A stretch of 64,000 nt of DNA from positions 372,001 to 436,000 of the forward strand of contig NZ_CAJSLV010000001.1 in NCBI RefSeq assembly GCF_907177275.1, written 5' to 3'. The position numbers and the translations under genes are program-made. Each line of letters starts with the position of its first letter. Position 1 is the first letter of the stretch. Below are positions 32,839 to 40,751 of this stretch, in pieces. The notes beneath the pieces were generated by a model. It made no database searches and was not told the DNA's origin. It worked only from the letters and a program-made list of their open reading frames with translations. Source of the DNA: Actinacidiphila cocklensis (GTDB lineage: Bacteria > Actinomycetota > Actinomycetes > Streptomycetales > Streptomycetaceae).

Positions 32839-34332
32839 ATGGAGCGTGTGGAGACCGACGTGATCGTCGTCGGCGCCGGCCCGGCAGGGCTGATGCTCGC
32901 CGGTGAACTCCGGCTGGGGGGCGCCCGGGTCACCGTTCTGGAGCGCCTGGCGCAGCCGACCGGGCAGTCCCGGGGACTGGGGTTCACGGCGCGGGCGATG
33001 GAGATCCTCGACCAGCGCGGGCTGCTGCCGCGGTTCGGCCCGCTGGAGAAGAGCCCGCTGGGCCACTTCGGCGGGGTCCGCTTCGACTACACGGTGCTGC
33101 CTGACGCCCACTTCGGCGCCCGCGGCGTACCCCAGTACAAAACCGAGGCGGTACTGGAGGACTGGGCCACGCAGCTGGGCGCGGACCTGCGGCGCGGCTG
33201 GGAGGTCGGCGCGCTCACCGACACCGGCGACGGCGTCGAGGTGGTGGCGGCCGGCCCGCACGGCGAGCAGCGGCTGCGTGCCTCCTGGCTGGTGGGCTGC
33301 GACGGCGGGCAGAGCACCGTCCGGCGCCTGGCGGGCTTCGCCTTCCCCGGTACGCCCGCCACCCGCGAGATGTACCTCGCCGACGTGGTCGGCGGCGGCA
33401 TACGCCCCCGCTTCCTGGGCGAGCGGAACCCCCGCGGCATGGTGATGGCAGCCCCGCTCCACGACGGTGTGGACCGCATCATCGTCTGCCCCCAGGGCAC
33501 GCCCGTCCGGGAGCGCGCCGAGACGGTCGGCTTCGCCGAGGTGGCCGACGCGTGGGAGCGGATCACCGGCGACTCCCTGGCCGGCCGCTCCGCGGAATGG
33601 GTCAGCTCCTTCACCGACGCCTCCCGCCAGGCCGCCGAATACCGCCGCGGCCGGGTGCTGCTCGCCGGTGACGCGGCGCACATCCACCTGCCGGCCGGCG
33701 GCCAGGGCCTGAGCACCGGCGTGCAGGACGTGGCCAACCTGGGCTGGAAACTGGCCGCGGTCGTGCAGGGGTGGGCACCGGCGGACCTGCTCGACACCTA
33801 CGACTCCGAGCGCCGCCCGGTGGGCGCGCGGCTGCTGATGAACACCCGAGCCCAGAACCTGGTCTTCCTCGGCGGCGAGGAGTCCGACCCGCTGCGCGGG
33901 CTGTTCGCCGAGCTGATCGCCGTCGACGACGTCAAGCGGCACCTGGCGGGCCTGGTCAGCGGCCTCGACGTCGTCTACGACATGGGCGGCGACGAGGCGG
34001 CCGCCGGCCCGCTGTACGGCCGCCGGCTGCCGCCGCGGGACCTGGCCGGCCAGGACGGGAGGACCACCACCACCCGGCTGCTCCACTCCGCCCAGGGGGT
34101 GCTGCTCGACCTCGCCGCCGACCCGGAGGTGCGGGCCGCCGCAGACGGCTGGAAGGACCGGGTGCTGCTCACCAGTGCCGCGCCGGCCGAACCCGGTGCG
34201 CTCGGCGGCGCCCGCGCGCTCCTGGTGCGTCCGGACGGATACGTCGCCTGGTCGGGACAGCCGGCGGACCGCGGCGCCGAGGGGCTGGACGCGGCGCTGC
34301 GCCGCTGGTTCGGCGCACCGGCGGCGGGCTGA
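32839..34332 (+). CDS. FAD-dependent angucyclinone-type hydroxylase 2
   Basis: A 497-residue paralogue of the preceding gene: GAGPAGLMLAGEL, GCDGGQSTVRRLAG, LLAGDAAHIHLPAGGQ, and a C-terminal domain ending LLVRPDGYVAWSG. Its N-terminal half is closer to the hydroxylase at 13887-15359 (both have SRxLGF and GHFGG segments). Two such enzymes act in sequence in many angucycline pathways (for example JadF and JadH). ATG 32839 has GGGGAGGAGAGG upstream. Confidence 0.93.
   Translation: MERVETDVIVVGAGPAGLMLAGELRLGGARVTVLERLAQPTGQSRGLGFTARAMEILDQRGLLPRFGPLEKSPLGHFGGVRFDYTVLPDAHFGARGVPQYKTEAVLEDWATQLGADLRRGWEVGALTDTGDGVEVVAAGPHGEQRLRASWLVGCDGGQSTVRRLAGFAFPGTPATREMYLADVVGGGIRPRFLGERNPRGMVMAAPLHDGVDRIIVCPQGTPVRERAETVGFAEVADAWERITGDSLAGRSAEWVSSFTDASRQAAEYRRGRVLLAGDAAHIHLPAGGQGLSTGVQDVANLGWKLAAVVQGWAPADLLDTYDSERRPVGARLLMNTRAQNLVFLGGEESDPLRGLFAELIAVDDVKRHLAGLVSGLDVVYDMGGDEAAAGPLYGRRLPPRDLAGQDGRTTTTRLLHSAQGVLLDLAADPEVRAAADGWKDRVLLTSAAPAEPGALGGARALLVRPDGYVAWSGQPADRGAEGLDAALRRWFGAPAAG
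33175..33278 (+). repeat. Near-identical segment shared with the previous oxygenase (copy 2)
   Basis: Partner of 31588-31691, with 97 of 104 bases identical. Confidence 0.7.
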
Positions 34333-34387
34333 CCGGCCGCCGCGCCCCCGACCCGGCAACCGCATCTGACACAGAAAGGCGGGCGGA

Positions 34388-35980
34388 ATGACCGCCAGCG
34401 CAATGACCGTCAACGGACACGAACCCACGAGCCCGGCCCCGGGCTCCGTCGAGGAACTGCGGGCGATCAGGGAGCAGGCCCGCTCCGGCCCCGACCCCGA
34501 GGCCACGCGACGGCAGCACGCCAAGGGCAAGCTCACCCCGCACGAGCGGATCGACCTGCTGCTCGACAAGGACAGCTTCACCGAGGTCGAGGCACTGCGG
34601 CGGCACCGCGCCACCGGGTTCGGCCTGGAGGCCCGCCGGCCGTACACCGACGGTGTCGTCACCGGGTGGGGGACGGTGCACGGTCGTACGGTCTTCGTCT
34701 ACGCGCACGACTTCCGGATCTTCGGCGGTGCGCTGGGCGAGGCGCACGCCGCGAAGATCCACAAGATCATGGACATGGCCATCTCGGCCGGTGCCCCGCT
34801 GGTGTCGCTCAACGACGGCGCCGGTGCCCGTATCCAGGAGGGCGTCTCGGCGCTGGCCGGGTACGGCGGCATCTTCCAGCGCAACACCCGTGCCTCCGGT
34901 GTCATCCCGCAGATCAGCGTGATGCTCGGCCCGTGCGCGGGCGGCGCGGCCTACTCCCCGGCGCTGACCGACTTCGTCTTCATGGTCCGCGAGACCTCGC
35001 AGATGTTCATCACCGGACCCGACGTCGTCCAGGCCGTCACCGGCGAGCAGATCACCCAGAACGGGCTGGGCGGCGCCGACGTCCACGCGAGCGTCTCCGG
35101 TGTCGCGCACTTCGTCTACGACGACGAGCAGACCTGCCTCGAAGAGGTCCGCTACCTGCTCTCGCTGCTGCCGCAGAACAACCGCGAACTCCCGCCCCGC
35201 GCCGACACGTCGGACCCCGCCGACCGGCCCGGCGACGCCCTGCTCGACCTGGTTCCCGCCGACGGCAACCGCTCCTACGACGTCCGCGGGGTGATCGAGC
35301 AGATCGCCGACGACGGCGAGCACATGGAGGTGCAGGCGAGCTGGGCACCCAACCTGGTGTGCACGCTGGCCCGTCTCGACGGCCGCGTCGTCGGCATCGT
35401 GGCCAACCAGCCGGCCGCCACGGCCGGGGTGCTGGACATCAGGGCGAGCGAGAAGGGCGCGAGGTTCGTGCAGTTCTGCGACTCCTTCAACATCCCGCTC
35501 GTCACCCTCGTCGACGTGCCCGGCTTCCTGCCCGGCGTCGACCAGGAGCACGACGGCATCATCCGGCGCGGCGCGAAACTGCTCTACGCCTACTGCAACG
35601 CCACCGTGCCGCGCGTGTCAGTGGTGCTGCGCAAGGCGTACGGGGGCGCGTACATCGTCATGGACTCCCGCTCCATCGGCGCCGACGTGTCCCTGGCGTG
35701 GCCGACCAACGAGATCGCCGTGATGGGCGCGGAGGGCGCGGCCAACGTCGTCTTCCGCCGGGAGATCGCCGCCGCCGACGACCCCGAGGAGATGCGGCGG
35801 CGCAAGATCGAGGAATACCGCAAGGAGCTGGTCCACCCGTACTTCGCCGCCGAGCGCGGGCTGGTGGACGACGTGATCGACCCCCGGGACACCCGGGCCG
35901 TCCTCGCCCGCACGCTGGCGATGCTCACCTCGAAGTCCGCGTCGCTGCCCAGCCGCAAGCACGGCAACCCGCCGCAGTGA
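34388..35980 (+). CDS. Acyl-CoA carboxylase beta subunit (carboxyltransferase)
   Basis: A 530-residue PccB/AccB-type carboxyltransferase. N-terminal crotonase-fold segment GPCAGGAAYSPALTDF and C-terminal segment VDVPGFLPGVDQE, whose Asp sets acyl-CoA preference. It makes malonyl-CoA for the PKS, as JadN-type genes do. No biotin-carboxylase alpha subunit is encoded here, so it must use a housekeeping AccA. ATG 34388 follows GAAAGGCGG. Confidence 0.94.
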   Translation: MTASAMTVNGHEPTSPAPGSVEELRAIREQARSGPDPEATRRQHAKGKLTPHERIDLLLDKDSFTEVEALRRHRATGFGLEARRPYTDGVVTGWGTVHGRTVFVYAHDFRIFGGALGEAHAAKIHKIMDMAISAGAPLVSLNDGAGARIQEGVSALAGYGGIFQRNTRASGVIPQISVMLGPCAGGAAYSPALTDFVFMVRETSQMFITGPDVVQAVTGEQITQNGLGGADVHASVSGVAHFVYDDEQTCLEEVRYLLSLLPQNNRELPPRADTSDPADRPGDALLDLVPADGNRSYDVRGVIEQIADDGEHMEVQASWAPNLVCTLARLDGRVVGIVANQPAATAGVLDIRASEKGARFVQFCDSFNIPLVTLVDVPGFLPGVDQEHDGIIRRGAKLLYAYCNATVPRVSVVLRKAYGGAYIVMDSRSIGADVSLAWPTNEIAVMGAEGAANVVFRREIAAADDPEEMRRRKIEEYRKELVHPYFAAERGLVDDVIDPRDTRAVLARTLAMLTSKSASLPSRKHGNPPQ

Positions 35981-36051
35981 CCCGGCCCTCGCCGCGCCTG
36001 ACCCCGCCCCGCCCGTCATCAGCCGTATTCCGCCGACCCGAAGGACATCCC

Positions 36052-36294
36052 GTGGATCTCCCGGCCACCGACACCACCGGCCTGCTGCGCGTACGCCACG
36101 GCCAGGCACGTCCCGAGGACGTGGCCGCGCTCATGGCCGTACTGCACGCCCGCGCCGCCGCCCTCGGCGGCGACCCGGGCGACCCCGCGGACTCCGTCCG
36201 CCCGCTCGCCGAGTGGCACCGCCCGGAAAGACACGCCCCGTACACCGACCCGCGCTCATGGCACGCTCCGCCGACCCCGGCCACCCGTCCCTGA
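36052..36294 (+). CDS. Acyl-CoA carboxylase epsilon subunit
   Basis: An 80-residue protein. It has the usual epsilon pattern: an N-terminal strand with a basic pair (LLRVRHGQ), a helix rich in Ala (EDVAALMAVLHARAAALG), then a Pro/Trp tail (WHRPERHAP...SWH). Epsilon subunits activate actinobacterial acyl-CoA carboxylases. GTG at 36052 has AAGGA six bases upstream. It follows the beta subunit directly, the usual pairing. Confidence 0.85.
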   Translation: MDLPATDTTGLLRVRHGQARPEDVAALMAVLHARAAALGGDPGDPADSVRPLAEWHRPERHAPYTDPRSWHAPPTPATRP

Positions 36295-36319
36295 CGCCCC
36301 ACCGGTAGCCGGGTGGGCG
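36295..36319 (+). terminator. Hairpin at the end of the PKS operon
   Basis: CGCCCCACCGG and CCGGGTGGGCG pair (with one mismatch) over a three-base loop, starting at the base after the epsilon-subunit stop. Confidence 0.55.
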
Positions 36320-36368
36320 ACTCGTCCCTGACGCCCACCCGCTCCCGTGGCGGGCGGTCACTTTCCCC

Positions 36369-36378
36369 TAGGTACCTA
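36369..36378. promoter_or_regulatory. Short palindrome TAGGTACCTA before the NmrA-like gene
   Basis: A perfect 10-bp palindrome about 57 bases upstream of the gene start; possibly a regulator site (HxlR-type sites are of similar length). The regulator is not identified. Confidence 0.4.
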
Positions 36379-36434
36379 CCGCGCCCGTGCTGTTACGGTC
36401 GTCGCGACATGGCGGCAGGGCTGGGGAGGCACCG

Positions 36435-37280
36435 ATGATCGTGGTCACGGGAGCGACGGGCACCATCGGCCGGTCGCTGGTCCCCCTGCTCGCCGCATCC
36501 GGCGAGCAGGTCACGGCCGTCTCGCGGAACGCCCCGGCTGCCGCCCTCCCCGAGGGCGTCGTCCACCGGCGGGCCGATCTGGCCGACGCCGAGAGCCTGC
36601 GGCCCGTGGCCGAGGGCGCCGAGGCCCTCTTCCTCCTGCTCGCAGGTGAGCTCAACGTCGCGGGCGAGAGCCCCGCCACCCTCCTCGACGTGCTGAAGTC
36701 CAGCGGGGTCCGGCGCGTCGTGCTGCTGTCCTCGCAGGCCGCGGGGACCCGGCCCGAGGCCGTCTCGCACGACCGCCTGCGCGCCTTCGAGGCGGCCCTC
36801 CGGGAGTCGGGCCTGGAATGGACGGTGCTGCGCCCCGCGGGCTTCGCCACCAACGCCTTCGCGTGGGCCGGCAGCGTAAGCAGCGGGCGGACGGTCGCCG
36901 CGCCCTTCCCCGACGTCGCGATGCCCGTCGTCGATCCCGCCGACATCGCCGCGGTCGCGGCCGTCGTCCTGCGCTCGCACGGCCACTCCGGCCGGACCTA
37001 CGAACTCACCGGCCCCGCGGCCGTCTCGCCGCGCCGGCAGGCCGCGGCGATCGCGGCGGCCCTGGGCGAGCCGGTGCACTTCGCCGAGCTGACCCGCGAA
37101 CAGGCCCGCGAGGCCATGCTGCAGTTCATGCCCGAGCCGGTGGTGGAGGGCACGCTCGACCTCCTCGGCACGCCCCTGCCGAGCGAGCAGCGCGTGAGCC
37201 CGGCGGTCGAGCGCCTGCTGGGGCGCCCGGCGGCCTCCTTCGAGGACTGGGCCGCCCGCAACATCGCGGCCTTCCGCTGA
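36435..37280 (+). CDS. NmrA-like NAD(P)H-binding oxidoreductase
   Basis: A 281-residue atypical SDR. MIVVTGATGTIGRSLVPLL is the Rossmann start; VVLLSSQAAGTR and LEWTVLRPAGFATNAF are typical of the NmrA/QOR2 group (NAD(P)H:quinone or azo reductases). ATG 36435 has GGGAGG upstream. It lies just past the PKS operon terminator and may mark the cluster edge or a separate quinone reductase. Confidence 0.88.
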   Translation: MIVVTGATGTIGRSLVPLLAASGEQVTAVSRNAPAAALPEGVVHRRADLADAESLRPVAEGAEALFLLLAGELNVAGESPATLLDVLKSSGVRRVVLLSSQAAGTRPEAVSHDRLRAFEAALRESGLEWTVLRPAGFATNAFAWAGSVSSGRTVAAPFPDVAMPVVDPADIAAVAAVVLRSHGHSGRTYELTGPAAVSPRRQAAAIAAALGEPVHFAELTREQAREAMLQFMPEPVVEGTLDLLGTPLPSEQRVSPAVERLLGRPAASFEDWAARNIAAFR

Positions 37281-37327
37281 CGCGTCGTCCGCGGAGCCGG
37301 CGCCCAGGGGCGTCGGCGAGCATCGGG

Positions 37328-38152
37328 TCAGGCCGGTTCTGCGACATGGCGGCCGAGGTCGAGTTCGACGCCGTCGGGGCGCTGCAGCCCCTGGTCGAAG
37401 AGCCGGCGCACCCGGTGGGAGTTCTCCGGGCGGCCCGAGGTGCGGAAGAAGGTCGCGATACTGGCGGCGGACTCCTCGTCGGGAACCGCCACGCTCGCGT
37501 CGATGAGGGCCTTGGCCTGAGTCACCGCCACCTTGTCGAAGCCGGCGATGCGGCGGGCGAAGGAATCCACGAAGCCCTCCAGCTCCGCTGCGGGCAGGAC
37601 CCGGTTGACGTAGCCGTACTCGGCCGCCCGTTCGGCGGTGAAGTCGTCGGCGCCCAGCAGGATCTCCATGGCGCGGCCGCGGCCCACCAGCCGGGCCAGC
37701 CGTCCCATGGGGTTGCCGCCGGGGACGGAGCCGGTGGCCACCTCGAACTGACCGAGGATCGCCTGGGGGCCCGCGAAGCGGATGTCGGTCGCCAGCACGA
37801 ACTCGCTGCCGGCGCCCCGCGCCCGCCCGTTGATCGAGGTGATCGTGACGGCCGGCACGCGGCTGAGGCGGATGAGGTTGTCCGCATAAGGGTGCAGCCC
37901 CGTCGGCCCTGGCTGCATGGCGGCCACCCGCGCCTGGTCCGACAGCATGTCCCAGTGCGCCATGAAGAAGTCGGGGTTGGCGCTCCGGAACACCACGACG
38001 GTGAGGTCAGGGGCCTGCTCGATGCGGGTCACCAGCTCGGCGAGCTGCTCGACGCTGTCGGGGTCGTACAGGTTGACGTCCCCGTTGGCGAACGTCACCT
38101 TCCAGTAGGAGGGCGTCACCTCGTCCACCTGGAACTGCGAGGGAGTGCTCAT
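37328..38152 (-). CDS. Enoyl-CoA hydratase/isomerase (crotonase) family protein
   Basis: A 274-residue crotonase-fold protein. The oxyanion-hole region reads TSINGRARGAGSEFVLATD, and the second active-site segment ILGQFEVATGSVPGG contains Glu at about the usual position. The substrate is unknown. It is followed upstream on the same strand by an SDR and a TetR gene, suggesting a small catabolic unit. ATG 38152 is chosen by homologue start; no strong ribosome site. Confidence 0.87.
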   Translation of the reverse strand: MSTPSQFQVDEVTPSYWKVTFANGDVNLYDPDSVEQLAELVTRIEQAPDLTVVVFRSANPDFFMAHWDMLSDQARVAAMQPGPTGLHPYADNLIRLSRVPAVTITSINGRARGAGSEFVLATDIRFAGPQAILGQFEVATGSVPGGNPMGRLARLVGRGRAMEILLGADDFTAERAAEYGYVNRVLPAAELEGFVDSFARRIAGFDKVAVTQAKALIDASVAVPDEESAASIATFFRTSGRPENSHRVRRLFDQGLQRPDGVELDLGRHVAEPA

Positions 38153-38287
38153 GCCGCGAAGGGTAGGCGCGGGCACCGGCGGGCACGGGGCTCGCCAGGC
38201 TCTCGACCGGAAAGTTCCGCCTGATGGTGCAGGGGCAGCACGCGCGCTGGAGCGCGGCCGCCCGGACGCGTTCCCGCCCGGGCGGAT

Positions 38288-39049
38288 TCAGCCCCCGATG
38301 AGCTGCTGGCCGCCGTCGATGTCGTAAGTCGCGCCGGTCACCGCCTCGTTGCACATGAGGTGCACGGCCAGGGCGGCGATGTCGTCGGGGCCGACCACCC
38401 GGCGGATGGGGAGCTTCGTGCGCAACTCCTCGCGCCGGGCCTCCAGCTGGTCGCCCAGGAGCGAGGCCGACAGGGGAGTGTCGACGAATCCGGCGGCGAT
38501 GAGGTTCACGCGGACCGGCGCCATCTCCAGTGCCAGGTTCGCGACGAGCGGGGGCAGTGCCGCCGTCATGGCCGACATGACGGACAGCCCGATGCCGGGG
38601 CGGCGGCCGCCCGTGCCGCCGACGAACAGCAGCGTGCCGCCGGCGCGGACCTTGTCACGGCTGTAGAGGGCGATGCCGAGCGTCAGGGCCATGCGCTCGT
38701 CGAAGCCCCGCACCGCCTCTGCGAGGTCCATGCCGTCCAGCGGCGTGTACGTGGGTGTGCCCGCGGTGCTCATGACGTGGTCGACGGGACCGGGCAGCTC
38801 CTCGAAGAACTTCTTGAGGCTGTCACTGTCGGTGGCGTCGAAGGCCGCCGTGCCGGCGGCGTCGAGTTCGGCCGCCGCCTGCCGCAGCCGGTCGGGGTTG
38901 CGGCCGGCCAGCACGACTCCCGCGCCGCGGGCACGTGCCAGGCGGGCGGTCTCCAGCCCCATCCCGGCGCTGCCGCCGATCACCACCACGGTCTGGCCCG
39001 TCATGTCGGCCGGGCCTGCGGCTCCCGAAGCGCCCGCTGTCGCGCTCAT
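38288..39049 (-). CDS. SDR-family oxidoreductase
   Basis: A 253-residue SDR: GGSAGMGLETARLARARG is the nucleotide motif, VMSTAG replaces NNAG, and the C-terminus DIDGGQQLIGG is standard. The usual YxxxK is absent; SVMSAMTAALPPLV stands in that place, so activity may differ (as in SDR5-type short dehydrogenases such as those with S-x-M substitutions). ATG 39049 has AGGAGGTG upstream. Likely cotranscribed with the hydratase gene. Confidence 0.87.
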   Translation of the reverse strand: MSATAGASGAAGPADMTGQTVVVIGGSAGMGLETARLARARGAGVVLAGRNPDRLRQAAAELDAAGTAAFDATDSDSLKKFFEELPGPVDHVMSTAGTPTYTPLDGMDLAEAVRGFDERMALTLGIALYSRDKVRAGGTLLFVGGTGGRRPGIGLSVMSAMTAALPPLVANLALEMAPVRVNLIAAGFVDTPLSASLLGDQLEARREELRTKLPIRRVVGPDDIAALAVHLMCNEAVTGATYDIDGGQQLIGG

Positions 39050-39162
39050 GCGCTGCCACCTCCTGAAAGGGTCTCGCCGTCGAGCTCCAGCACCCATTGT
39101 CACGCGGTGGTCCGGTCCTCGCCTGTCCGCCGCAGGGCCGGGGGACCGGTCGGCGCAGCTGC

Positions 39163-39735
39163 CTACGGCGTCCCGGAGCCCTGCTTGAGACGCTCGGCGA
39201 CGGTGCCGAGCAGCTCGTCCGACAGCTCGGGATCGGCGACCGCCCGCGCCATGAGCATGGCCCCGACCAGTGCACTCAGCGTGACCATGGCGTCGGCCCG
39301 GTCCTCCGCCCCGCCGCCCGGCGCGCCGATCAGGTCCAGGTAGCCGCGCACCTGCTTCTCGTACGCCTCCTTGATCTCGGCGCCGCCGCGTCCCGCGGTC
39401 TCACCGAGGGTGACCAGGGCACATCCGGTACCGGGGGTGTCGCGGTGGCGCGCGCCGAGGTAGGCGTCGATCAGCCCGTCGCGGGGCACGTCGGCGTTCG
39501 CCCGTGCGGCCCGCGCCATCGCCTCCTCGCCGTCGGCGAGGGCCCGCGCCGCGGCCTGGTTCATCAGGTCGTCGCGGGAGTCGAAGTGCTTGTAGAAGCC
39601 GCCGTGGGTCAGGCCGGCCTCCTTCATCAGCGCCGAGATGCCCGGCTGCTCCATGCCCTCCTCGCGGACGCGCCGCGCCGCGATGCGCAGAACGCGGTCC
39701 CGCGACTCGGCCTTCTCGGCTTGTGAGTGGCCCAC
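39163..39735 (-). CDS. TetR/AcrR-family regulator
   Basis: A 190-residue TetR protein. The helix-turn-helix is MEQPGISALMKEAGLTHGGF followed by YKHFDSRDDLM; a C-terminal ligand-binding domain follows. GTG at 39735 has GGAAGGGG upstream. It is divergent from an isochorismatase-like hydrolase, with overlapping inverted repeats between them, and so probably represses that gene and possibly itself. Confidence 0.9.
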   Translation of the reverse strand: MGHSQAEKAESRDRVLRIAARRVREEGMEQPGISALMKEAGLTHGGFYKHFDSRDDLMNQAAARALADGEEAMARAARANADVPRDGLIDAYLGARHRDTPGTGCALVTLGETAGRGGAEIKEAYEKQVRGYLDLIGAPGGGAEDRADAMVTLSALVGAMLMARAVADPELSDELLGTVAERLKQGSGTP

Positions 39736-39848
39736 CGCTGCCCCTTCCGATCTCCGGCGGGCCGGTCTGCCGGCCGCCATCTGGATGACAGCAATCATAC
39801 ACATCACATCGATGCGGGGAGAGGGCGCTTGCCATTTTGGAGGACATC

Positions 39849-39886
39849 CATCATCCTGAATGTGGATGATGACGATACTCCACATT
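39849..39886. promoter_or_regulatory. Overlapping inverted repeats in the TetR/hydrolase gap
   Basis: CATCATCC-N7-GGATGATG (39849-39871) overlaps AATGTGG-N14-CCACATT (39859-39886). Both are perfect repeats just before the hydrolase start at 39897, and binding there would block its translation start or promoter. Confidence 0.6.
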
Positions 39887-39896
39887 GAGGAAGACC

Positions 39897-40562
39897 ATGA
39901 CCACGAGCTCCACCGCCGCCGCGACCACCTCGGCGAGCACGGCCGCGCCCGCGGCCTACGACCCGAGCCGGACCGCCGTCCTGCTGGTCGACCCCTACAA
40001 CGACTTCCTCTCCGAGGGCGGCAAGATCTGGCCCCTGCTGTCGGACATGGCGGCCGAGGTGGGCCTGCTGGACAACCTCCGCGGCGTCGTCGCGACCGGC
40101 CGGCGTGCCGGGATGCCGCTGGTCTTCGTCCCGCACCGCCGCTGGGAGGAGGGTGACTACGAGAACTGGGACCACCCCAACCCCACCCAGCGGCTCATAG
40201 CCCAGCGCCACACCTTCGCCAGGGGCACCTGGGGCGGCGAGTTCCACCCCGACTTCCAGCCCGCGCCGGGCGACGTCGTGGTGAAGGAGCACTGGGGCCA
40301 GAGCGGGTTCCCCAACACCGACCTGGACTTCCAGCTCAAGCAGCACGGCGTCACCCACGTGATCCTGGCCGGACTGCTCGCCAACACCTGCATCGAGTCC
40401 ACCGGCCGTTTCGCGATGGAGCTGGGCTACCACGTGACGCTGGTGCGCGACGCGACCGCGGCGTTCAAGCCCGAGATGATGCACGCCGCCCACGAGCTGA
40501 ACGGCCCGACCTTCGCCCACGCCATCGTGACCACCGCGGAGCTGGGCGCGCTCGTCGGCTAG
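39897..40562 (+). CDS. Isochorismatase-like cysteine hydrolase
   Basis: A 221-residue hydrolase with the Asp-Lys-Cys triad of the family: Asp32 in LLVDPYNDFLS, Lys in DVVVKEHWGQSG, and the nucleophile Cys in GLLANTCIESTGRFA. Members hydrolyse amides or vinyl ethers, such as nicotinamide, N-carbamoyl compounds or isochorismate. ATG 39897 has GAGGAAG upstream. It is regulated with the divergent TetR gene and followed, after a repeat array, by an MFS gene. Confidence 0.9.
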   Translation: MTTSSTAAATTSASTAAPAAYDPSRTAVLLVDPYNDFLSEGGKIWPLLSDMAAEVGLLDNLRGVVATGRRAGMPLVFVPHRRWEEGDYENWDHPNPTQRLIAQRHTFARGTWGGEFHPDFQPAPGDVVVKEHWGQSGFPNTDLDFQLKQHGVTHVILAGLLANTCIESTGRFAMELGYHVTLVRDATAAFKPEMMHAAHELNGPTFAHAIVTTAELGALVG

Positions 40563-40564
40563 AC

Positions 40565-40645
40565 CTCTTCGGCCGCCGCCCGCGGCTGGAGCTCTTCGGC
40601 CGCCGCCCGCGGCTGGAGCTCCTCGGCCGCCGCCGGCGGCTGGAG
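40565..40645. repeat. Three tandem 27-bp repeats
   Basis: Copies at 40565-40591 and 40592-40618 are identical; 40619-40645 differs at two positions; a degenerate partial fourth follows. The unit contains GGCCGCC...CGGC, able to form a small hairpin. The array starts two bases after the hydrolase stop codon. Confidence 0.85.
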
Positions 40646-40751
40646 CTCGGCCGCAACCCGCACCCGCCCGGGAGGTCCGCCGGCGTGCCGCTTTAGGGGC
40701 GGCCCCGGGCCGCGTCCGCCATTCCACCCCGACTTCCGCAGGAAGGACACC

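Noticed and set aside
10527-37280. Glycosylated angucycline (urdamycin- or landomycin-like)
   Set aside because: No glycosyltransferase or NDP-deoxysugar genes are seen; the BBE oxidase is better placed on the aglycone.
40565-40645. 27-bp repeats as a CRISPR array
   Set aside because: Copies are directly adjacent with no spacers and there are no cas genes.
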